DNA from: an uncultured Bacillota bacterium
GTDB taxonomy: Bacteria; Bacillota; Limnochordia; Limnochordales; ZCTH02-B6
Length of the DNA stretch: 6,546 nucleotides
Assembly: GCA_937916565.1 (NCBI GenBank)
Contig: CALFSR010000010.1
Coordinates: forward strand, 1 to 6,546
Reading direction: 5' to 3'
The position numbers and the translations under genes are program-made. Shown one piece after another: positions 1-4,201 of the stretch (position 1 is its first letter; the number at the start of each line of letters is the position of its first letter). The notes under the pieces were generated by a model that was not told where the DNA came from, did not search any database, and saw only the letters and a list, made by a program, of their open reading frames with translations.

Positions 1-640
1 CGCCTGCGTCCTCGATGGGCCCATACGAAGCCGGATCCACGGCGACGACGGCGCCGCTGCGCCGCGCCTTTTCCATCGCCCACCGGGCCGCCGGGCGGGT
101 GGCCGGGCGGAGGAGCGCGTAGCCCGACACAAAGAGCGCCCGCAGCTCCTCGGGCCAGTAGCGGCGGACGAACGCCGCGTCAAGCCGGGCGTTGGCACCC
201 ACCTGAGGGAACATGGTGCGCTGGCCGTCGGCGTCGACAAGAACGGCCAGCGCCCCGGTGCGCTCTCCCGCCACGGGGGCGCCCGGAAACCGAACCCCCG
301 ACTGCTCGAGGAACGCCGACGCGACCCGGCCCAAGGCGTCGTCGCCGATGCGCGCCACAAGCTGCACCGGCACACCCATGCGGGCCAGGTTGGTGGCCAC
401 GTTGGCCGCCTGGCCGCCGACAGCCAGCTGGATGGCGCTCTCGGTATCCGACGCCGGGCGAATCTCCCCACGCGGCTTGATCAAAATGTCCAGCATGACG
501 TCGCCTATGGCCACGACCGGCGCGCTTTCGGCGTTGCCGCCGGCGGCACCAGCGACGCGGCCGTCGCGAATGGTGCTGCCGCTGCTCTCGCCCTTGGCTT
601 TCCCGGCGTTGACGGCTTTCCCGGTGCTCACGCTGCGCAT
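1..640 (-). CDS. PfkB/ribokinase-family carbohydrate kinase, truncated at the window edge
   Basis: Probable cytoplasmic ATP-dependent kinase that phosphorylates a sugar or nucleoside; the substrate cannot be told from this part. Reading leftward from ATG at 640-638, 213 codons are open to the edge with no stop. Residues 43-53 (VAIGDVMLDIL) form the typical first strand with the substrate-contacting Asp. Residues 75-105 contain GGQAANVATNLARMG and VARIGDDALGR, the PfkB N-terminal signature region. ERTG (126-129) and the following strand through VGAN (147-150) also fit the family. The second signature (DTxGAGD), which holds the catalytic Asp, lies outside the window. The start has a modest Shine-Dalgarno, AGAGGG at 645-650, 4 bases upstream. 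This start gives a low-complexity Ala/Gly/Ser-rich extension of about 40 residues before the kinase fold, which is unusual; no convincing later start with a ribosome-binding site was seen. It diverges from the S9 peptidase gene. Family assignment is firm, specificity unknown. Confidence 0.9.
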   Translation of the reverse strand, partial: MRSVSTGKAVNAGKAKGESSGSTIRDGRVAGAAGGNAESAPVVAIGDVMLDILIKPRGEIRPASDTESAIQLAVGGQAANVATNLARMGVPVQLVARIGDDALGRVASAFLEQSGVRFPGAPVAGERTGALAVLVDADGQRTMFPQVGANARLDAAFVRRYWPEELRALFVSGYALLRPATRPAARWAMEKARRSGAVVAVDPASYGPIEDAG

Positions 641-713
641 AGTGCCCTCTTCGCCGCAGCCCGGCCGGCCCCCTCCGTGCCGCAGAAGGGGCAGGGATCG
701 CGCGCGTACGCCC

Positions 714-744
714 CGAAGTCCGCAGGCAACCTATGAGGACTTCG
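714..744. repeat. Perfect 8-bp inverted repeat between divergent genes
   Basis: CGAAGTCC (714-721) is matched by its exact reverse complement GGACTTCG (737-744), with a 15-base spacer that contains TATGAG (732-737), a weak -10-like hexamer. The arm centres lie about 23 bp apart, close to two helical turns, as is common for dimeric regulator sites. It sits in the 139-bp region between the kinase and peptidase genes and 19 bases upstream of the peptidase ribosome-binding site. It could be an operator or a hairpin in the peptidase 5' leader. The repeat is seen directly; its function is inferred. Confidence 0.5.
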
Positions 745-762
745 AGAACAAGAGGACGGTGC

Positions 763-770
763 GGAGGAGG
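763..770 (+). promoter_or_regulatory. Ribosome-binding site of the S9 peptidase gene
   Basis: GGAGGAGG lies 9 bases upstream of ATG 780. It decides the start: the same frame is open leftward to position 213, but that part is antisense to the PfkB gene and cannot be the real N-terminus. Confidence 0.85.
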
Positions 771-779
771 ACAAGTGAG

Positions 780-2789
780 ATGGCACACGGTGCGCCCGAG
801 GAAACCAGCGAGCGCCGCGAATCCCGCCCCTACGGCCTGTGGTCAAGTCCCATCGGCCCTAACGTGATCGCCCAGGGAATAGGGCTCGAAGACGTCGGCT
901 GGGACGACGCGACCGGGCAGCTTGTGTGGCTTGAGACCCGCGGCGGCCGGGGCGTGCTTGTGGCCGCGGACCCATCAGGCGGCGCGGCCAACGACTTGAC
1001 GGCGGATCTGGAGGTGCGGGCTCAAGTCGGCTACGGCGGCGGTGCGTTTGCCGTGGCGGGAGGCCACGTCTATTTTGTCGCCCGCGGCGGGCGCCTGTAC
1101 CGGCAACCCTTGAGCGGCGGCCTTCCCAGGGCGCTCACGCCCGAGTTTGGGCAGGCGGCGTCGCCGGCCGTCTCCCCGGATGGGCGCTGGGTCGTCTACG
1201 TCCACAGCGACGGCCACAACGACTGCCTGGCGGTGGTGGACAGCTCCGGCCGCCAGTGGCCGCAAAAGCTCGTGGAAGGCGCCGACTTCTACATGCAGCC
1301 CTGCTGGCACCCGTCGGGCCGCCGCCTTGCCTACATCGCCTGGAACCACCCCAACATGCCGTGGGACGGTACGACGCTCTACATCGCCGAGCTCGAGGAA
1401 GCGGGCGACGCCTTGCGGGCAAGCACGGCCACGGCACTGGCCGGCGGCGAGACGATCTCCGTCTTGCAACCCGCTTTCTCCCCCGACGGGCGGTGGCTCG
1501 CGTACGTATCCGATGAAACCGGCTGGTGGCAGGTATACCTATACGACCTGGAAACCGGGACGCGCCGACAGGTGACCGACTACCCTTGCGAACACGGCCG
1601 GCCGGCCTGGGTGCAGGGCGTGCGGGTCCTTGGCTGGGCGCAGGATTCGCGATCGCTCTTCTACGTTCGCAATGAAGCGGGCTTCCACAGCCTGTGGCGC
1701 TGGAGCTTACCGGGCGGCGTCCACACGCCGGTGTGCGGCGCCGAAGAGGGCTACGCGGTGTACGAGCAGATCGCGGTGCGGCCGGCCCGCGCTACTTCGC
1801 AAAAGGCCGGCGATGCGGCGGTGCAGGTGGCCTGCATCGCCTCCGGCGCGCGCACTCCATCGCGGGTAATCGTAATCGACGTACCGGCCGCCGGGGCGGG
1901 CGCGGACTCTCCCGGGCCTGCCAGCCCCGCGGGGCCTTCCCATCTCCCCAACGTTCGCGTGCTGCGGCGCAGCATGGCCGAGACGCTGCCACAAGAGATG
2001 ATTTCCGTCCCGCAGGCCATCCGGTGGACGGCGCCGGACGGCACCACCGTGCACGGGCTGTACTATCCGCCCGTCAACCCGGGCTTTGCCGCGAGCGGGC
2101 GGCCGCCCGCGATCATCAGCATCCACGGCGGGCCCACGTCGCAGACGCTCCCCGGCTTCGATGCGCGGCCGCAGTTTTTCACAAGCCGCGGCTACGCTTA
2201 TGTGGCGGTGAACTACCGGGGAAGCACCGGGTACGGCCGGGCGTACCGCGACGCCCTCAAGGGCCGCTGGGGCGTGCTCGACGTGGAGGACGCCGTGGGC
2301 GCGGGGCGCTACGTCGCCCAAGCCGGCCTGGCCGACGGCGAGCGCCTCGTCATCATGGGCGGGAGCGCCGGCGGCTACACGGTGCTCCAAGCCTTGATCG
2401 AGCACCCTGGCTTTTTCCGGGCCGCGCTGTGCCTGTTCGGGGTATCCAACCTGTTTACCCTCGCGGCCGACACCCACAAGTTCGAAGCCCGCTACCTGGA
2501 CTCACTGGTAGGACCCTTGCCCGATGCCGCGCCCATATACCGGGAGCGATCGCCCGTGTTCCACGCAGGCCGCATCCAGGACCCGATCGCCGTTTTTCAG
2601 GGCACCGACGACCGGGTCGTTCCCAAGGAGCAGGCCGATTCCATCGTGGCGGTTCTCCGGGCCCGGGGCGTGCCCCACGAATACCATGTCTACGAGGGCG
2701 AGGGCCACGGCTGGCGCAAACCGGAGACCATCGCCGCGTTTTGGAGGTCGGTTGAGGCGTTCCTGCAGCGCTACGTGATCTTTGCGTGA
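780..2789 (+). CDS. S9 family serine peptidase (prolyl oligopeptidase / acylaminoacyl-peptidase type)
   Basis: A 669-residue peptidase that should cleave short peptides, perhaps releasing acylated or unblocked N-terminal residues or dipeptides. There is no signal peptide, so it is probably cytoplasmic. Residues about 25-400 form a beta-propeller with TolB/PD40-like blades: SPDG at 132-135 and 234-237, WHPSG from 176, and NHPNMPWD at 189-196, a segment typical of S9C-like members. The C-terminal alpha/beta-hydrolase domain shows HGGP at 449-452 (oxyanion region), nucleophile Ser529 in GGSAGGY, Asp611 in QGTDDRVVP and His643 in EGHGW, so the catalytic triad is complete. Total length fits the family. 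A Pro/Ala/Gly-rich linker at about 368-388 joins propeller and hydrolase. The start is ATG 780, behind a strong GGAGGAGG. It diverges from the PfkB gene and converges on the receiver gene. Family membership is very secure; exact exopeptidase specificity cannot be read from sequence. Confidence 0.95.
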   Translation: MAHGAPEETSERRESRPYGLWSSPIGPNVIAQGIGLEDVGWDDATGQLVWLETRGGRGVLVAADPSGGAANDLTADLEVRAQVGYGGGAFAVAGGHVYFVARGGRLYRQPLSGGLPRALTPEFGQAASPAVSPDGRWVVYVHSDGHNDCLAVVDSSGRQWPQKLVEGADFYMQPCWHPSGRRLAYIAWNHPNMPWDGTTLYIAELEEAGDALRASTATALAGGETISVLQPAFSPDGRWLAYVSDETGWWQVYLYDLETGTRRQVTDYPCEHGRPAWVQGVRVLGWAQDSRSLFYVRNEAGFHSLWRWSLPGGVHTPVCGAEEGYAVYEQIAVRPARATSQKAGDAAVQVACIASGARTPSRVIVIDVPAAGAGADSPGPASPAGPSHLPNVRVLRRSMAETLPQEMISVPQAIRWTAPDGTTVHGLYYPPVNPGFAASGRPPAIISIHGGPTSQTLPGFDARPQFFTSRGYAYVAVNYRGSTGYGRAYRDALKGRWGVLDVEDAVGAGRYVAQAGLADGERLVIMGGSAGGYTVLQALIEHPGFFRAALCLFGVSNLFTLAADTHKFEARYLDSLVGPLPDAAPIYRERSPVFHAGRIQDPIAVFQGTDDRVVPKEQADSIVAVLRARGVPHEYHVYEGEGHGWRKPETIAAFWRSVEAFLQRYVIFA

Positions 2790-2942
2790 GCGGAACTCGC
2801 GTGCTTCGTCTGGCGCGAAGGCGAGCGGATCCGGTGGACCCTCATCGAGGGGCACCTGTGCCTGTTTGCCCACGGAGGCGACGACCTCACGCTGCCACTG
2901 GCCATCCGTCCCGGTCGAAGAGCGCTGGAGCTGCTCGGCGGC
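2790..2942 (+). pseudogene. Probable remnant of a DUF2156 (phosphatidylglycerol lysyltransferase-like) gene
   Basis: Immediately after the peptidase stop, the same frame continues open to a TAG at 3012-3014. Its first 51 codons read like protein: ELACFVWREGERIRW, then TLIEGHLCLFAHGGDDLTLP, then a basic and Leu-rich stretch ending ALELLGG. The pattern F-x-WR-x5-RW-x-hydrophobic-hydrophobic-x-G-x-LC resembles the N-terminal region of DUF2156/COG4866 proteins (typically SELTFTNLFMWR followed by an I-R-W and a LCI block), as I recall that family. Third codon positions are strongly G/C, as in the neighbouring genes. There is no in-frame ATG, GTG or TTG before the conserved part, and the rest of the family's roughly 300 residues is absent: the receiver gene lies there on the other strand. 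I read it as a truncated leftover with its left junction near the peptidase C-terminus. Chance resemblance is possible. Confidence 0.4.
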
Positions 2943-2953
2943 GCGACTTCCTC

Positions 2954-2973
2954 CCGGGTGGACAGTTACCCGG
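2954..2973. terminator. GC-rich hairpin between convergent genes, possible terminator
   Basis: CCGGGT (2954-2959) pairs with ACCCGG (2968-2973) around an 8-base loop. The hairpin overlaps the receiver gene's TAA (2968-2966) and lies between the two convergent genes. No T-run follows on either strand, so an intrinsic terminator is possible but not shown. Confidence 0.35.
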
Positions 2974-3772
2974 TCGCGAGCTTCTCCGCCTGCTGGCACA
3001 GGGAGGCCGAGTAGGCCCGCAGGAGCGTTTCCCGCAGCTCGTTCAAAGGGACGGGCTTGGTGAGTTGTGCCATGAAGCCGCCCTCCCCGCGGCTGCGGAC
3101 GGCGGCGTCGCCCCAGCCCGTCATGGCCAGAGCCGGCACCGCGTCCATACCCGGAAGCTGCCGGGCGAGCCGCAGGAACTCGTACCCATCCATGCCCGGC
3201 AAGCTCAAGTCGCACACGATGACGTTGGGCGGCTCGTTGTCCTGCAGGTGGGCGAGGGCTTCCTCCGCCGACGCCATGGCCGCGACGGAGCAGCCTTCGA
3301 GTTCGAGCACCTCGCGCATGATGGCCAAAAGGTCCCGGTTGTCGTCGACGAGCAGGACGCGCACGCCTGCCAGCCCGGCTTGACGGCACTGCCGGCGAAC
3401 GGCCGCCACCTGCAGCGCCCGCCGGATGGACGGCACCAAGTCCTCAAGCTGCGCCTTGCAGATGCAGGCGTCTACGGCGCCCAGGGGCGTGGGAGCGGTT
3501 TCGGGGACGGGATTGTGCGACACGACGATGAACGGCATGTCCGGGTCGACGTCCTGCACGACCTCCATCGCCAGCTGCAGGCTGAATCCCGGCAAGGCGT
3601 CGGCGCAAACCACCGCGTCCCACGGTCCGGCCCGCAGGGCTGCTTCGAACTCGGCTCCGCCCGAAACCGGCCGGTGCACGGCATCGTAGCCGCCGCCTTC
3701 CAGTTGCTGCACGATCTGGTGCAGGTCGTTGTCATCATGTTCGACCAGCAGGATCCGCACACCGCTTGGCAC
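2966..3772 (-). CDS. Tandem receiver-domain response regulator (REC-REC), no output domain
   Basis: A 268-residue cytoplasmic signalling protein made of two CheY-like receivers joined by a short helical linker. REC2 (about 137-256) is canonical: acidic pair Asp143-Asp144 (VLLVDDNRD), phosphoacceptor Asp188 (VIVCDLSLPGMDG), Thr218 (AMTGWG) and Lys239 (LTKPV). REC1 (about 5-121) keeps Ser85 (IVVSHN) and Lys106 but has Glu11-His12 in place of the acidic pair and Ala57 at the phosphoacceptor position (VVCADALPGFS, codon GCC). Asp58 follows directly and might compensate. No DNA-binding, GGDEF, HD or kinase domain follows, so it probably acts as a phosphorelay intermediate or by protein contact. 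The start chosen is GTG 3772, six bases after AGGAGGG (3779-3785); the frame is also open from ATG 3823 and GTG 3859, but without a well-placed ribosome-binding site. No histidine kinase is visible in the window. It converges on the peptidase and diverges from the glycosidase. Confidence 0.92.
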   Translation of the reverse strand: MPSGVRILLVEHDDNDLHQIVQQLEGGGYDAVHRPVSGGAEFEAALRAGPWDAVVCADALPGFSLQLAMEVVQDVDPDMPFIVVSHNPVPETAPTPLGAVDACICKAQLEDLVPSIRRALQVAAVRRQCRQAGLAGVRVLLVDDNRDLLAIMREVLELEGCSVAAMASAEEALAHLQDNEPPNVIVCDLSLPGMDGYEFLRLARQLPGMDAVPALAMTGWGDAAVRSRGEGGFMAQLTKPVPLNELRETLLRAYSASLCQQAEKLATG

Positions 3773-3778
3773 CTCAAT

Positions 3779-3785
3779 CCCTCCT
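3779..3785 (-). promoter_or_regulatory. Ribosome-binding site that sets the receiver gene start
   Basis: On the minus strand AGGAGGG is followed by the six bases ATTGAG and then GTG 3772. The receiver fold begins within five residues of this GTG, which supports it over the upstream ATG at 3823. Confidence 0.75.
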
Positions 3786-3936
3786 GCCAACCCGGCCTTT
3801 CCTTGAGCCCCTGCCTCCGGCATGCCGTCACCGCGCAGACCTCCGGCGCCGCTTCGCACGCCGGCCGCGCAGGCGGTCAGACAGCGCCCCAGCCGGCGGC
3901 TAGAGCCCGCGCCGGCAGGGCCAGACGCATGAATAA

Positions 3937-3951
3937 CCCATCATAGATGGG
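3937..3951. repeat. Inverted repeat over the predicted -10 box
   Basis: CCCATC-ATA-GATGGG is a perfect 6-bp inverted repeat with a 3-base centre. It covers the whole TATGAT -10 hexamer of the predicted receiver-gene promoter, the position expected of a repressor operator. It lies upstream of the expected transcription start, so it would act as DNA, not as a leader hairpin. Confidence 0.4.
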
Positions 3952-3967
3952 CAAAGTCGGGATTCAA
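3940..3967 (-). promoter_or_regulatory. Sigma-70-type promoter for the receiver gene
   Basis: Minus strand TTGAAT (3967-3962, four of six to TTGACA), a 16-base spacer, then TATGAT (3945-3940, five of six to TATAAT). Transcription would begin near 3933 and leave a leader of about 160 bases before the GTG at 3772. Recognised by eye only. Confidence 0.5.
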
Positions 3968-3991
3968 CGACGGGACGAGAGGCGCGCGAGA

Positions 3992-4032
3992 CCCCAACGC
4001 CCGCTGCCAAGGAGGCAGGCTGACCTCCCGTT
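3992..4032. repeat. Imperfect direct repeat, copy 1
   Basis: CCCCAACGCCCGCTGCC (3992-4008) matches 4144-4160 at 15 of 17 bases, including an unbroken 11-base CGCCCGCTGCC. A second matching element, CCCGTT, follows at 4027-4032, at nearly the same spacing as in copy 2. This copy can also fold as CTGCC (4004-4008) with GGCAG (4014-4018). Confidence 0.45.
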
Positions 4033-4043
4033 CCATTCATCTG

Positions 4044-4061
4044 GGGCGGTATATTCTGCCC
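4044..4061. repeat. Imperfect 18-bp dyad in the AT-rich island
   Basis: GGGCGGTATATTCTGCCC is symmetric at seven of nine base pairs about the 4052/4053 axis. Its centre includes TATATT, a possible plus-strand -10. Size and symmetry resemble an operator for a dimeric regulator; no regulator is encoded nearby that would identify it. Confidence 0.35.
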
Positions 4062-4134
4062 GAACTATTTGCAATCCTTCTTCATATTTTCTGTGAATTT
4101 CGTGTCGGTAAATCTCTGCAAATCCCAAGGCGAC

Positions 4135-4177
4135 GCGACTTGGCCCCGGCGCCCGCTGCCGCCAGCGAGGAAGTCGC
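4135..4177 (+). promoter_or_regulatory. Nested stem-loop in the glycosidase leader
   Basis: GCGACTT (4135-4141) is exactly complementary to AAGTCGC (4171-4177). Inside it, CGCTG (4154-4158) pairs with CAGCG (4163-4167) around the 4-base loop CCGC. An alternative hairpin, CCAAG (4125-4129) with CTTGG (4139-4143), would compete with the outer stem, so two exclusive folds are possible about 25 bases before the start codon. No known riboswitch consensus was recognised. Confidence 0.35.
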
Positions 4178-4182
4178 CCGTT
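4144..4182. repeat. Imperfect direct repeat, copy 2
   Basis: CCCCGGCGCCCGCTGCC (4144-4160) followed by CCCGTT (4177-4182), the partner of the copy at 3992-4032. The two copies bracket the AT-rich island. This copy is embedded in a nested stem-loop just before the glycosidase start. Confidence 0.45.
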
Positions 4183-4201
4183 GGCAGCCAATACCTAAGG
4201 C

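Larger units (their letters stand above)
3773..4201. other. Gene-free regulatory region between divergent genes
   Basis: No credible gene lies here. The stretch holds a likely minus-strand promoter for the receiver gene (3940-3967), a 6-bp inverted repeat over its -10, two imperfect direct repeats (3992-4032 and 4144-4182), an AT-rich island at about 4031-4125 that stands out sharply from its GC-rich surroundings, an imperfect 18-bp dyad (4044-4061) and several potential RNA hairpins before the glycosidase start. The AT-rich island is the natural place for the glycosidase promoter. TATATT (4050-4055) is a good -10 but lacks a clear -35, and TTGCAA (4069-4074) is followed 17 bases later only by a poor TGTGAA, so I do not assign a definite promoter. 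Confidence 0.6.

Noticed and set aside
213..779. Upstream in-frame extension of the S9 peptidase reading frame (858-residue version)
   Set aside because: It is antisense to a clear PfkB coding region, reads as low-complexity Arg/Pro/Ser-rich sequence, and the strong GGAGGAGG fixes the start at 780.
628..846. Minus-strand 72-codon frame containing a CPFC motif upstream of the kinase
   Set aside because: It overlaps the peptidase start and the kinase start in other frames, has no good ribosome-binding site, and the CPFC is isolated in otherwise low-complexity sequence.
2786..3946. Long plus-strand open frame opposite the receiver gene
   Set aside because: It is the antisense shadow of the receiver gene, rich in Arg and Pro with no domain pattern, a common artefact in very GC-rich DNA.
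3946..4025. Possible c-di-GMP-I riboswitch, because GGGCAAA is followed by GGGACG and later by AGGCAGGCTGACC
   Set aside because: The conserved GNRA-capped stem, the GCAAAGCC block and the closing P1 pairing could not be built, so only scattered words match. A covariance-model scan would settle it.
3964..4191. A 75-codon minus-strand open frame across the AT-rich island
   Set aside because: It has a TTG start without a ribosome-binding site, codon use unlike the neighbours, no family resemblance, and begins and ends within the repeat blocks.
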